From the NCBI RefSeq assembly GCF_000832985.1, contig NZ_CP009920.1:4272501-4336500 (forward strand): a stretch of DNA of 64,000 bases, read 5' to 3'. Within the stretch, counting starts at the first letter, position 1, and each line of letters begins with the position of its first letter. Both the position numbers and the translations under genes were made by a program. Positions 56,089 through 64,000 of the stretch are shown one piece after another. Source of the stretch: Priestia megaterium NBRC 15308 = ATCC 14581 (lineage in GTDB: Bacteria; Bacillota; Bacilli; Bacillales; Bacillaceae_H). The notes under the pieces are model-generated. The model was not told where the DNA came from and did not search any database. It saw only the letters and a program-made list of their open reading frames with translations.

Positions 56089-57591
56089 ATGAGAATTGTA
56101 ACGAATCAAGAGATGTATCAAGTGGATGATTATGTGATGAATACAATTGGGATGAGTGAAGAGTCCCTTATGGAAAATGCCGGGCAGGCTGCTGCCAACG
56201 CGCTGAGTGAGCGAATCAAAAAACATGAAAACATAGGGCTGCTTATAGGAACGGGAAACAATGGAGGAGACGGCTTTGTTATTGCCCGTGCTTTGAAGTC
56301 AAAAGGCTATGAAGTTGACGTCTGGGTAGTTCCTGCACGGGAAAAAATAAAAGGCGCGGCTAAAAAAGCCATGATCATCTATGAAAATGCTGGGTTCACG
56401 TGGCAATCGGCTGGAGACAACTTCTCTGTGAAAAAGTATACGGTTCTTATTGATTGTTTATTAGGTATAGGCGTAAAAGGCAGCATCAAATCTCCTTACG
56501 ATGACATTATAAAAAAAATAAACGATTCTAATGCTTACATATACAGCATCGATGTCCCAAGTGGAGTAATGGAACAGAAGCAAGAGCTTACGGTACGTGC
56601 AGATGCTACGATTACGCTTCAGCAGCCGAAAGTCACGGCATTTACATACCCGAGCAAAGAAAGTTACGGTGAATTGATTGTAGTAGATATCGGTATTCCG
56701 CCGCTAGCAATTGAAAAAAGTTCATCTCTTAAGGAAGTATGGTCAACTCAGCATATTAAACAATCTTTTCCCATTCGAAACGCTTCGTCCAATAAAGGTA
56801 CGCATGGAAAAGGAATCGTAATAGGAGGTTCACTCCAAACACCCGGAGCGCCAATGCTAACGTCCAAAGCAGCACTCACAAGCGGAGCGGGGCTTTTAAC
56901 TCTTGCGCTTCCGAGTGATATTCATGCGATTGCAGCTGCTCACATGTTGGAAGTGATGTACAAGCCATGCCTAAGCAAAGATGGCTTTTTTGCAGGCGAG
57001 ATTCCTTTAGAAGAAGAAAAGTATGATGCAATTGCAGTGGGACCGGGGCTTGGGAGAACGAAAGAAACGAAGAAAGTTGTCGAGCAAGTGCTTCAACAGC
57101 CGGTTTCTGTTGTAATCGACGCAGATGCTCTTTTTCATCTGCCAGATTTGATGAAAGAAGTAAAAGAAAGAGAACACGCAACGATTTTAACACCTCATCC
57201 GGGAGAAATGGCTAGACTCGTGGATACATCAATCTCAGAAGTAGAAGAGAATCGATTTTTAATATCTAGACAATACGCAGTGGAAAATGGTGTGTACCTT
57301 GTATTAAAAGGTCCAAATACGATTGTTACAACACCTGACGGAAAACAATACGTAAATACCACTGGAAATGCGGGACTTGCAAAAGGCGGAACGGGTGATA
57401 CGTTAACAGGGATCATCCTCGCTTTTATCATGCAGCATGATTCTCTGCAAGAAGCAATAAGCAATGCGGTATATGTTCATGGAAAAGCAGCGGATGTGCT
57501 GCTCGATCAGGGGCATACAATGATAGATATATTAGCAAGCGACGTTATTTCTGCACTTCCGTCAGTCTTCGGCCAGCTGAATGAGAAGTAA
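56089..57591 (+). CDS. nnr: Bifunctional NAD(P)HX epimerase/dehydratase
   Basis: Metabolite-repair enzyme of 500 residues. The N-terminal YjeF_N domain (about 1-210; LMENAGQAAANAL, IGTGNNGGDGFVIARAL) epimerises NAD(P)HX. The C-terminal ribokinase-like domain (about 220-498; TPHPGEMARLV, NAGLAKGGTGDTLTGIILAF) is the ADP-dependent dehydratase restoring NAD(P)H. B. subtilis keeps these as separate proteins (YxkO is dehydratase only), so the fused form here is a difference. AAGGAGCAG precedes the ATG. Confidence 0.95.
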   Translation: MRIVTNQEMYQVDDYVMNTIGMSEESLMENAGQAAANALSERIKKHENIGLLIGTGNNGGDGFVIARALKSKGYEVDVWVVPAREKIKGAAKKAMIIYENAGFTWQSAGDNFSVKKYTVLIDCLLGIGVKGSIKSPYDDIIKKINDSNAYIYSIDVPSGVMEQKQELTVRADATITLQQPKVTAFTYPSKESYGELIVVDIGIPPLAIEKSSSLKEVWSTQHIKQSFPIRNASSNKGTHGKGIVIGGSLQTPGAPMLTSKAALTSGAGLLTLALPSDIHAIAAAHMLEVMYKPCLSKDGFFAGEIPLEEEKYDAIAVGPGLGRTKETKKVVEQVLQQPVSVVIDADALFHLPDLMKEVKEREHATILTPHPGEMARLVDTSISEVEENRFLISRQYAVENGVYLVLKGPNTIVTTPDGKQYVNTTGNAGLAKGGTGDTLTGIILAFIMQHDSLQEAISNAVYVHGKAADVLLDQGHTMIDILASDVISALPSVFGQLNEK

Positions 57592-57614
57592 TTTCTTCTG
57601 GATTATTAAAATTT

Positions 57615-57668
57615 GTTGACAAAATCCTTCAAAAAGTTGTCAAAACTCTGTGTAAATGATAACGTTAT
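57615..57668 (+). promoter_or_regulatory. Upstream region of the 92-aa membrane gene: inverted repeat and cre-like core
   Basis: TTGACAA (57615-57621) and TTGTCAA (57637-57643) are inverted arms 22 bp apart. ATGATAACGTTATTTT (57657-57672) has the palindromic core ATAACGTTAT (57659-57668) and resembles a cre site imperfectly. TTGTCA with TAACGT 17 bp downstream may form the promoter. Confidence 0.4.
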
Positions 57669-57704
57669 TTTACGTAAGATTTTACATAGAAAGAAAGTGA
57701 TGTT

Positions 57705-57983
57705 GTGTACTACTCAATGAGACCAAGAGGCATTCATTTAGCCGTGCCTACACTTTTCTTCCTTATTACAGTCGTGTTATTTGCGATGATGCAGTTTGGT
57801 TTTTATTTGGATTCCAGCATTCTTCGTAAAATTTGGGTCATCATTATGGCTTTATTGCCCATTGCTGGACTAATCACGGCTATTAAAGGTAGAAGAGGAA
57901 GCGCAAAGCCGTGGTTAATTATAGGGAACGTGATTCTTATTTTAACCGTTACAATAATGAGCGTACAGGCTATTATTTACTAA
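57705..57983 (+). CDS. Small membrane protein (92 aa, three TM)
   Basis: Protein of 92 residues with three hydrophobic helices (LAVPTLFFLITVVLFAMMQF; IWVIIMALLPIAGLI; WLIIGNVILILTVTIM) and a basic loop KGRRGSAK. Start GTG at 57705 with weak GAAAGTGA upstream; an ATG at 57717 is an alternative. A strong terminator follows. No family recognised. Confidence 0.7.
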   Translation: MYYSMRPRGIHLAVPTLFFLITVVLFAMMQFGFYLDSSILRKIWVIIMALLPIAGLITAIKGRRGSAKPWLIIGNVILILTVTIMSVQAIIY

Positions 57984-57986
57984 ACA

Positions 57987-58022
57987 AAAAACGTGTTCGC
58001 CAAAAAGGCGGACACGTTTTTA
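57987..58022. terminator. Bidirectional terminator
   Basis: A 15-bp stem AAAAACGTGTTCGCC/GGCGGACACGTTTTT with a 5-base loop. Confidence 0.92.
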
Positions 58023-58913
58023 TTAGGAAAGAGAAACGATTTGCTTGGTTACATAGGCAGCTTCTCCTGCGATTACCACACCATACGTATTCTCTTTTTT
58101 TGTGATTTCTACATGAACGAAGCCATCTCTATCTATTTCCTGCCCTTGTTCAATCACAAATTGCCAGCGGTCGGTTTTTTGTTGATCCACATATCTCGCA
58201 TAATAGGCGCCCATTACGCCAGAAGCTGTTCCCGTTACAGCATCTTCTACCGTACCCGAAAATGGTGAAGAGAAATGTCTTCCGTGCATATGAGCTTCTG
58301 GATGGATCGTGTCAAAACAAAAGGGATGAATAGATGCTTTTGGCATATCAGTTAAAATATGAGGGAAATCTTCTTGATTAGGCTTCATCTTTTTACAGGC
58401 ATCTAAATTTTTTAAAGGTACAAGAAGCGTCCAGTTTCCTGTGCTTCCATATACAATAGGAAGTGTTTGATCAAGGTCATCAATATGAAGATTAAGAGCT
58501 TTTGCCAGTTTTTCTTTTGAACCTGAAAACGGATGAAACTGCGGAGAAGCTTGACTCATGGTGATAACAGGCTGTCCGTTTCTGCTCTGTACCGTCATCG
58601 GCAAAATTCCAGCATTTGTTTCCACTGTAAATGTAGTTTTTGGAAGTTTATTTTTACTATGTAAAGCATAAAGAGAAGCGACGGTCGCATGGCCGCACAA
58701 ATCTGCTTCTTGTCCGGGCGTAAAGTAACGAATTCGTAAATCAGCGCGGAAAGACTTCATGATAAAAGCCGTCTCGTTAAACTGTGCTTGATAAGCAATC
58801 TTCTGCATTTCTTCAGCTGAAAAATCATCTCCGTTAAACACAATTCCTGCAGGATTTCCTTTATTAGGGAGCGTGCTAAACGCGTCGTATTGATATACAG
58901 TCGCTTCTTTCAT
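58023..58913 (-). CDS. PhzF-family isomerase
   Basis: Protein of 296 residues in the PhzF/diaminopimelate-epimerase-like fold. YQYDAFSTLPNKGNPAGIVF, AQFNETAFI (catalytic Glu), RYFTPGQEADLCGHATVA, and EDAVTGTASGVMGAYY are typical. Most Bacillus PhzF-like proteins have no known substrate, and no phenazine genes are present. ATG at 58913 follows GGAGGT. Confidence 0.9.
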   Translation of the reverse strand: MKEATVYQYDAFSTLPNKGNPAGIVFNGDDFSAEEMQKIAYQAQFNETAFIMKSFRADLRIRYFTPGQEADLCGHATVASLYALHSKNKLPKTTFTVETNAGILPMTVQSRNGQPVITMSQASPQFHPFSGSKEKLAKALNLHIDDLDQTLPIVYGSTGNWTLLVPLKNLDACKKMKPNQEDFPHILTDMPKASIHPFCFDTIHPEAHMHGRHFSSPFSGTVEDAVTGTASGVMGAYYARYVDQQKTDRWQFVIEQGQEIDRDGFVHVEITKKENTYGVVIAGEAAYVTKQIVSLS

Positions 58914-59059
58914 AGAAATTACCTCCATTTTTATATCATTGTATGAAAGCTTTACCCAGTGTGTTATTAAATGATCGCCTATTAAAATAGGGAAGTACGT
59001 GAACGTTATTTAGAATAAAAAAACAGTAGTTTTTACCTGCTGCTTTTCACTTCGCAAAA

Positions 59060-59716
59060 CTATTCTTGCATCGCGGCATTTATTCCTTCTTTTCTAATTT
59101 CTAGCATATGAGTAGCTTTTTTATCAATATCTTTAGCTGTATCGGAAGAAATGACGCCTACGCTGCTTAAGTCATAGGCAAGACTTGTAACAAGCAGCTG
59201 CTCTCTTTGTGCTAGTGTGCCGTATGTAAGTGCAGCGGTTTTAGCTTGAATGCCACTCATATTTAATTCGTCAGTAGAAGAAGCTGCTTCTTTTTTTGCA
59301 GCTATTGCTTCTTGATAAAGAGAATCATATCCTCCAAACCCTACTTGGGCAATTAGAAAGTTATAAATGTCATCGGCCGATTTTTTAGAAGGCTGAGAAA
59401 AAGCTCTTTGAAATTTATTGCGCGGTAGAAAGTTTAGTGCCGCCTGTCTTCCATCTTCATAAATTTTTTCTTGTATTTCTTTAGTAGCTTTTTCGTCGGT
59501 TTTTTTCTGTGCTGCATCTAGCTGTTTGCGATATTTTTGAATAATGACCCCGTCCTGCTGATTGTTCCCCTCTTTGAAAGTAGCTGCGGCTTGTGGAACA
59601 TCTGACGTTGCTAGCGTCTCAGCGGCGTTCTCTGAAGAAGAAAAGAACGTATTTTTAACAAAAATAAGTGCAAAGATCAACAAGATAAACCATAAAAATC
59701 TGAATTTCTTAAACAA
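59060..59716 (-). CDS. Membrane-anchored hypothetical protein (218 aa)
   Basis: N-terminal signal anchor (FKKFRFLWFILLIFALIFV, no lipobox or clear cleavage site), then a soluble, helical, Lys/Gln/Ala-rich extracytoplasmic domain (KYRKQLDAAQKKTDEKATKEIQ ...). The likely start is TTG at 59716, eight bases after AGAGG; a GTG at 59725 overlaps that site. I do not recognise the family. Confidence 0.72.
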   Translation of the reverse strand: MFKKFRFLWFILLIFALIFVKNTFFSSSENAAETLATSDVPQAAATFKEGNNQQDGVIIQKYRKQLDAAQKKTDEKATKEIQEKIYEDGRQAALNFLPRNKFQRAFSQPSKKSADDIYNFLIAQVGFGGYDSLYQEAIAAKKEAASSTDELNMSGIQAKTAALTYGTLAQREQLLVTSLAYDLSSVGVISSDTAKDIDKKATHMLEIRKEGINAAMQE

Positions 59717-59889
59717 AATGTTCACCTCTGTATAATACTTCTAAATTATGTAAAACAACATGGACCAGTATACAACAATTTTAGTGTTTTTTTACACATT
59801 TACCCAAAAATAAGAAAATAGTAAGAGGTGGTTTTATTAATCTAATAGATATATAGGTTCATTGTTATGGTTCTAAAGAAACCATTGAT

Positions 59890-60663
59890 CTATTTGTACT
59901 GATTTACATAATCAAATATGTTTTTGCTAATAAGGCTTAAAGTGACAAGGATAAAAAGCGTTCGGACGTACGTCACGCCTTTTGATAGAGCGACATTTGA
60001 CCCGACAAAAGAACCCGCGATCATCGCAACCCCCATAATTAATCCGTAAGAAAATACAACAGAATCGAAATATAAAAACACAAGCAAAGCACCTAAGTTA
60101 CTGCCGAAATTTAAAAATTTTGCGCTGCCTGCTGACTGCAGGAAATCAAATCCCATAAATAAAAAAGCAAATAAAATAAATGAACCTGTGCCTGCTCCTA
60201 AAAATCCATCGTAAAAGCCAATAATAAAAATAAGTGCGGTAAAGAAAATAAGTTTCTTAATAGACAGCGGCTTATACGTAGACGTGGTGCCCCAGTTTTT
60301 TTTGAAGATTGTATAAATAGCAACTAAAACAAGGAGAATCAAAATAACAGGTTTCAAAAAAGCAGAGGATAGAAAATGAACGGTGATTGAACCTCCTAAA
60401 GAACCAATAAATACAAAAGGAAACCATTTACCTACGACGCGAAAGTCGACTTTTCCGGATTTTACAAATCGAATGGTACTCGTTAATACGCCCATCGTTC
60501 CGGCTAATTTATTTGTAGCTAAGGCAGCAGCGGGAGGCAGGCCTAAAAATAAAAGAGCAGGCGTTGAAATTAAACCGCCTCCGCCAACTACAGAGTCAAT
60601 GAATGCGGCTAAAAAACCAAATAGTAAAAGCAAAAGAACAATCTGTAAACTTAATTCTTCCAT
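59890..60663 (-). CDS. TauE/SafE-family sulfite/anion exporter
   Basis: Membrane protein of 257 residues with about eight TM helices. FGFLAAFIDSVVGGGGLISTPALLFLGLPPAAALATNKLAGTMG and its C-terminal echo GFYDGFLGAGTGSF are the two TauE/SafE repeats. Substrates in the family include sulfite, sulfoacetate and other organic anions. Divergent from a TrmB-type regulator, with a palindrome between the genes that may control it. Confidence 0.92.
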   Translation of the reverse strand: MEELSLQIVLLLLLFGFLAAFIDSVVGGGGLISTPALLFLGLPPAAALATNKLAGTMGVLTSTIRFVKSGKVDFRVVGKWFPFVFIGSLGGSITVHFLSSAFLKPVILILLVLVAIYTIFKKNWGTTSTYKPLSIKKLIFFTALIFIIGFYDGFLGAGTGSFILFAFLFMGFDFLQSAGSAKFLNFGSNLGALLVFLYFDSVVFSYGLIMGVAMIAGSFVGSNVALSKGVTYVRTLFILVTLSLISKNIFDYVNQYK

Positions 60664-60689
60664 AAAGCACCTTCCTCATGTCATAATAT

Positions 60690-60715
60690 ATAGTGACTAC
60701 TTAAATAGTAACTAT
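60690..60715. promoter_or_regulatory. Palindrome between tauE-like and trmB-like genes
   Basis: ATAGTGACTA (60690-60699) and TAGTAACTAT (60706-60715) are inverted arms with one mismatch, and lie in the divergent promoter region. The TrmB-type regulator next to it is the candidate binder. Confidence 0.6.
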
Positions 60716-60785
60716 ATAAAAAGCAGTTGTAAATATGTAAATGATAAAAATTTCAAATAACTTAAAAAACAGGGAGGTTTCCTTT

Positions 60786-61553
60786 ATGGAAAATATTATT
60801 CAGCAGCTGCAGTCGCTTGGATTTAATCAGTATGAATCAAAAGTATACGTGACGCTTGTCAAAAAAGGATCTTCCACTGCTTATAGCATTAGTAAACATT
60901 CAGGTGTGCCAAGAGCGCGTGTATACGATATTTTACAAACACTAGAGGAAAAAGGCATGGTGTTAAAAGAAGAGAGTAATGATGGCACCCAGTACACGTC
61001 GTTGCCCGTCGATGCTTTTTTGCATTCGCTGCAAAAAAAATGGAACGAAACGTATGAAGGCGTTAGCGAAACGCTTAAACGTCTTGAAGCTGCAGAGTCT
61101 ATAGAAGAAAGCCGGGTTATGACGATGAAAGGAGAAAGAGCCATTCTTGCTTTTTGTGAGTCGCTATTGTTAAAAGCAAAAAATAAAATTGTCATCTCGC
61201 TTTGGCCCGATATTTATAATGAGTTGAAGCCTCTTTTATTACAGCTAAGGGAGAGCGTCACACTAAAAGGAATTGTGTTTGAACAAGATGAAGCGATGGA
61301 GGAATTTGACCGGCACCGCCATACAAGCTATACCGAAAACATTGGGAATCAAAACTGGTTTATTATATCTGTTGACAGCAGTGAAATGATTTATGGTCAT
61401 AAAGAAATGGCGTACTATACAAATAACGCAGTCAACATTAATTTACTTGAAAATTATATTTGGCATGATATTCTCGTTAACAGACTTGTAGAAAAAAGTG
61501 ATAGAGAAATGGACAGGTGGATCGAAAAGGAAAGAGAAAGTTTTTTTGCGTAG
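60786..61553 (+). CDS. TrmB-family transcriptional regulator
   Basis: Regulator of 255 residues: a winged HTH at about 1-75 (LGFNQYESKVYVTLVKKGSSTAYSISKHSGVPRARVYDILQTLEEKGMV) and a C-terminal phospholipase-D-like TrmB sensor domain from about 105 (MTMKGERAILAFCESLLLKAKNKIVISLWPD). ATG at 60786 follows GGGAGGT; the upstream extension from 60741 is rejected. Divergent from the TauE/SafE gene, its probable target. Confidence 0.9.
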   Translation: MENIIQQLQSLGFNQYESKVYVTLVKKGSSTAYSISKHSGVPRARVYDILQTLEEKGMVLKEESNDGTQYTSLPVDAFLHSLQKKWNETYEGVSETLKRLEAAESIEESRVMTMKGERAILAFCESLLLKAKNKIVISLWPDIYNELKPLLLQLRESVTLKGIVFEQDEAMEEFDRHRHTSYTENIGNQNWFIISVDSSEMIYGHKEMAYYTNNAVNINLLENYIWHDILVNRLVEKSDREMDRWIEKERESFFA

Positions 61554-61554
61554 A

Positions 61555-61908
61555 AAAGAGACTTAGACATAACGAAATCACTTCCATCGAAAGACGAACA
61601 AACGGGATAAATGATCTAGTATGAATGGGTTGTTACATCGCAGTTAATTTCCGTGCAAGGCTTCGCTTTCCGCGGCCGGCCGATGAGCCTCCTCGTCGCT
61701 TACGCGCCTGTGGGGTCTCATCTGTTCCGCTTTTCCCGCAGGAGTCTTCGCCTTGCCCTCCAATTAACTACTGGAAGCAGCCACCATGCATGAAAGCTAC
61801 GTTCGTCCTACCAACAGAAAAATCCGAACAAAGTTGATGCTCCATTAAGAGTCTCGAGTCCTCGTTCGGATCTTCCTTCAATTAAAATATTTTTGTTACA
61901 GCCTCTTT
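61555..61908 (-). repeat. Interspersed repeat copy 5 (longest form, reverse)
   Basis: Ends AGAGACTTAGACATAACG and TTTTGTTACAGCCTCT. The middle contains GTTAATTTCCGTGCAAGGCT as in copy 4, plus an extra GC-rich block of about 90 bp (CGCGGCCGGCCGATGAGCC ... TCCCGCAGGAGTC) absent from copy 4, then GCTACGTTCGTCC and hairpin arms AATCCGAACAAAG and CCTCGTTCGGAT. It fills the whole 358-bp gap between two converging genes. Confidence 0.85.
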
Positions 61909-61911
61909 ATA

Positions 61912-62538
61912 TTAAAAAGTTTGGGCAAGTTTTTTTGCTTCTGCTATTCCTTTTTCTTTAATTTCTTGGGCTTTATCTGGCATTGCGTTATGCCCTTCCA
62001 CAAAAATGCCGTCTAACGAAGGTACTCCGAAGAAATTCATCATAATCCCAATATAACGATGCCCCATTTCCATATCAGCTGCAGGCCCTTCAGAATAAAT
62101 GCCTCCGCGCGCTTGAATATGAAGCGCTTTTTTATCCGTTAATAGCCCAACCGGACCCTCTGCCGTGTATTTAAATGACTTACCCGCTACGGCTACAGAG
62201 TCTAAATAGGCTTTCATAACCGGTGGAAACGAAAAGTTCCACATAGGCGTTACAAAAACATATTTGTCCGCTGATACAAACTGTTCGCTCAATTCTGCAA
62301 GGCGATTGACCTTCTCCTGTTCATGAGAAGAAAGTTCAGAGCCAGACTGAAGTTTGCCCCAGCCGCTAAATACATCCGCATCAATATGAGGAATATTTTC
62401 TTTATAAAGGTCAATATGTACAACTTCGTCACTTGAATTGTGCTCTTTGTAAGCATCGATAAATGCTTTTCCAGTTGCCATACTGAATGATTGAGACTCA
62501 TCGTGAGGATGAGCTGTAATATAAAGTACTTTTGCCAC
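61912..62538 (-). CDS. azoR: FMN-dependent NADH-azoreductase
   Basis: Flavodoxin-like quinone/azo reductase of 208 residues: [20 protein letters not shown] binds FMN phosphate, [32 protein letters not shown] and [15 protein letters not shown] are typical of AzoR/AcpD. It reduces quinones and azo compounds with NADH, and in Bacillus such enzymes protect against quinone and thiol stress. Start is GTG at 62538. No MhqR-like regulator is adjacent. Confidence 0.92.
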   Translation of the reverse strand: MAKVLYITAHPHDESQSFSMATGKAFIDAYKEHNSSDEVVHIDLYKENIPHIDADVFSGWGKLQSGSELSSHEQEKVNRLAELSEQFVSADKYVFVTPMWNFSFPPVMKAYLDSVAVAGKSFKYTAEGPVGLLTDKKALHIQARGGIYSEGPAADMEMGHRYIGIMMNFFGVPSLDGIFVEGHNAMPDKAQEIKEKGIAEAKKLAQTF

Positions 62539-62735
62539 GTCTTATCATCTCTTTCTTGTTTGGAATAATGTACTGTCTTATCGTTATCACTCCTATAAAA
62601 AACTATACGCGCTTTGTCAGGAAAGCTAAAAAAGAACGCAAGAAAGGGATGTCTATATAGAAAATAATGGTATAATAAATGTTTGAATATTTACATAACA
62701 AGTATGTTTAACAGAAGTGAATAAGAGGTGTCGAG

Positions 62736-63455
62736 ATGAAAGAAAAATGGATAATCGTTACGGGTGCAGGTTCTGGAATTGGCAAAGAAATTGTAAAAGA
62801 GTGTGTGTCGAAGGGCTATTCAGTTATTGCTTGTGATATTAACGATGGAGCTTTGAAACAGCTAGCTGAAGATACAAAGGGCCATATTGAAACACACGTA
62901 GTAGATGTAAAAAAAGGCAACGATGTAAAAGATCTTTTTTATCAAATAAAAGATAAAAGCTTGTATGGGTTAGTTAATAATGCAGGCGTGTATTTAGGGA
63001 AAAATTTATTGGACTATGAAGAAAATGAAATAGATTTTGTAATGGATATTAATATTAAAGGATATGTTTATTTCTCCAAGTACTTTGGCGAAGTATTAAT
63101 GAAAAAGGAAGTAGAAGGAGCGATTATTAATATATCGTCCGTGTCAGGAATGGAAGGAAGCTCCGATGCTATATATGGAATGTCTAAAGCAGCAATACTA
63201 GGATTAACTAAGAGCTGTGCAATGAATTTTTCTCCTTATATCCGGGTGAACGCCGTAGCACCTACAATGGTAAATACCGATATGATGAAAAATATTCCAG
63301 AGTGGCGCAAAAATGAATACATCGCTCATCAGCTGATTCCAAGCTTTGTTACGCCTCAAGACGTGGCAGATACGGTTCTTTTTTTACTGAGCCCTCAAGC
63401 AAAACATTATACAGGAGCCACCTTCGATTTAAATAGCGGATGTTATTTACGATAA
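62736..63455 (+). CDS. Short-chain dehydrogenase/reductase
   Basis: Classical SDR of 239 residues with TGAGSGIGKE, NNAGVY, catalytic Ser in NISSVSGMEGSS and Tyr-x3-Lys in YGMSKAA. The C-terminal TGATFDLNSGCY matches FabG-like oxidoreductases. Substrate unknown. AAGAGGTGTCGAG precedes the ATG. The single-gene unit is followed by repeat copy 6. Confidence 0.9.
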   Translation: MKEKWIIVTGAGSGIGKEIVKECVSKGYSVIACDINDGALKQLAEDTKGHIETHVVDVKKGNDVKDLFYQIKDKSLYGLVNNAGVYLGKNLLDYEENEIDFVMDINIKGYVYFSKYFGEVLMKKEVEGAIINISSVSGMEGSSDAIYGMSKAAILGLTKSCAMNFSPYIRVNAVAPTMVNTDMMKNIPEWRKNEYIAHQLIPSFVTPQDVADTVLFLLSPQAKHYTGATFDLNSGCYLR

Positions 63456-63477
63456 ATTATCTTTTAAACGAGTAATC

Positions 63478-63739
63478 GAGGCTGGACAAAAATATTTTAG
63501 TTAAGGATAAATTCGAATGATCAATCGATATTATTGACTGACCATTCGGATTTTTTACTGTTATTATGAACGTGGGTTTCACCGCTTCTAGCTGTTGATT
63601 GGAGGGCAAGGTGAAGACTCCCGCGGAAAGCGAAGTCTTGCATGGAAATCAACAGCGGTGTCAAGAGCAATCCATATGAGTTTATTAATCCAATTTGCTC
63701 GTCTTTAGATTGGGTTAATTCCGTTATGTCCCATCCTCC
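63478..63739 (+). repeat. Interspersed repeat copy 6 (long form, forward)
   Basis: Begins GAGGCTGGACAAAAATATTT and ends TTATGTCCCATCCTCC: inverted termini. It has TTTTAGTTAAGGA, a diverged hairpin, GAACGTGGGTTTC, and the central module in the orientation opposite to copies 4 and 5 (CGCGGAAAGCGAAGTCTTGC, then GGAAATCAACAGCGG). Confidence 0.85.
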
Positions 63740-63746
63740 TTTTTGT

Positions 63747-63768
63747 TTTCTTAAGAATTCTTAAGAAA
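63747..63768. promoter_or_regulatory. 22-bp perfect palindrome upstream of the methyltransferase gene
   Basis: TTTCTTAAGAA followed by its exact complement TTCTTAAGAAA. It sits between repeat copy 6 and the last gene. It could be an operator or a stable hairpin; no T run follows, so a terminator is unlikely. Confidence 0.5.
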
Positions 63769-63835
63769 TTTACTTAACGTTTCTTTAGATTTTTTTTCTA
63801 TTCTAGAAAGAAAGAATAGAAAGAAGGAATAGAAA

Positions 63836-64000
63836 ATGAATTTAGCTTTTATGTATCAATATTTTCACCAGCCGCGAACGGTAGGCGCACTTTTGCCGAG
63901 CTCTACGCACTTAGCGAAAAAAATGGTAAAAGGGATTGATTTTGAACATGCAGGCTGTATAGTAGAGTACGGGCCAGGAACCGGAGTTTTTACCCGTGAA
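63836..64000 (+). CDS. SAM-dependent methyltransferase, 3'-truncated
   Basis: First 55 codons of a methyltransferase cut by the window end. FHQPRTVGALLPSSTHLAKKM followed by IVEYGPGTGVFTRE is the start of the phospholipid N-methyltransferase/KsgA-like Rossmann domain, with motif I EYGPGTG binding S-adenosylmethionine. Full-length relatives are about 190 residues. AAGAAGGAA precedes the ATG. Substrate (lipid or RNA) cannot be decided. Confidence 0.75.
   Translation, partial: MNLAFMYQYFHQPRTVGALLPSSTHLAKKMVKGIDFEHAGCIVEYGPGTGVFTRE

Noticed and set aside
53017-57591. sqhC, C45 enzyme and nnr as a terpenoid gene cluster
   Set aside because: sqhC is on the opposite strand, and nnr is a housekeeping repair enzyme; no prenyl or squalene synthase is present.
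61625-61837. 70-codon frame starting after the TrmB gene
   Set aside because: Entirely inside repeat copy 5; Arg/Pro-rich product reflects the GC-rich block.

Overview
The window is ordinary low-GC Bacillaceae chromosome and most resembles Priestia (Bacillus) megaterium. The best markers are a divergent bgaM/bgaR beta-galactosidase pair, a squalene/tetraprenyl-beta-curcumene cyclase, two TPP riboswitches, fruRKA, yojNO-like genes and strong AGGAGG ribosome binding sites. The species call is inference. I see no rRNA, tRNA, CRISPR array, transposase or phage module. Both ends cut genes: a fabH-type synthase at the left and a methyltransferase at the right.

Layout. 1-5.2 kb: end of a ketoacyl-ACP synthase III, then a response regulator/histidine kinase pair and a three-gene ABC exporter resembling lantibiotic-immunity systems. 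5.2-7.3 kb: YitT-type membrane protein, YolD-like protein and a 46-residue membrane peptide. 7.3-12.4 kb: fructose operon fruR-fruK-fruA and aspartokinase. 12.5-16.7 kb: two lipoproteins (one a Cu,Zn-SOD), a phytoene-desaturase-like flavoprotein and a MerR/coiled-coil protein. 17-19.5 kb: SDR-ArsR-ALDH operon with a palindromic operator. 19.5-24 kb: tenA with its TPP riboswitch, a TspO-like protein, small proteins, an NSS transporter and a LysM/SleB cell-wall hydrolase. 24.2-29.2 kb: a LacI-controlled cluster (ThuA, two Gfo/Idh oxidoreductases, TIM-barrel epimerase) that looks like a keto-sugar pathway. 29.2-35.3 kb: 3-methyladenine glycosylase, a divergent MurE paralogue, lipoprotein, GNAT and a TetR-MFS efflux pair. 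35.4-37.1 kb: TPP riboswitch and thiM-thiE. 37.1-41.1 kb: stress-type flavoprotein, a structured RNA candidate, a frameshifted membrane gene facing an XRE regulator, and an ECF sigma/anti-sigma pair. 41.4-45.7 kb: DUF2187 protein, MoxR ATPase plus VWA protein, and an EamA transporter. 45.7-49.8 kb: bgaM/bgaR. 49.9-58.9 kb: degenerate M50-like protein, GNATs, ABC ATPase, hopanoid-type cyclase, C45 acyltransferase, NAD(P)HX repair enzyme and PhzF. 58.9-64 kb: TauE permease facing a TrmB regulator, azoreductase, SDR and a partial methyltransferase.

Most units are small and bounded by strong terminators, several shared by convergent genes. Local regulators sit beside likely targets with visible palindromes: ArsR at 16.96 kb, LacI at 24.23 and 25.30 kb, TetR at 33.29 and 34.0 kb, XRE at 38.70 kb, an ECF promoter at 41.06 kb, a dyad over the bgaM promoter, and TrmB at 60.69 kb.

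The most unusual items are: (i) six copies of an interspersed repeat with terminal inverted repeats and a variable middle, always at gene 3' ends; (ii) a MurE-like ligase lacking the diaminopimelate recognition motifs; (iii) a multibranched RNA candidate at 37.66-37.84 kb; (iv) a membrane gene split at an A6G slippery run; (v) a GNAT gene that appears to start at a non-canonical codon; (vi) the ThuA/Gfo-Idh/epimerase cluster without a transporter.
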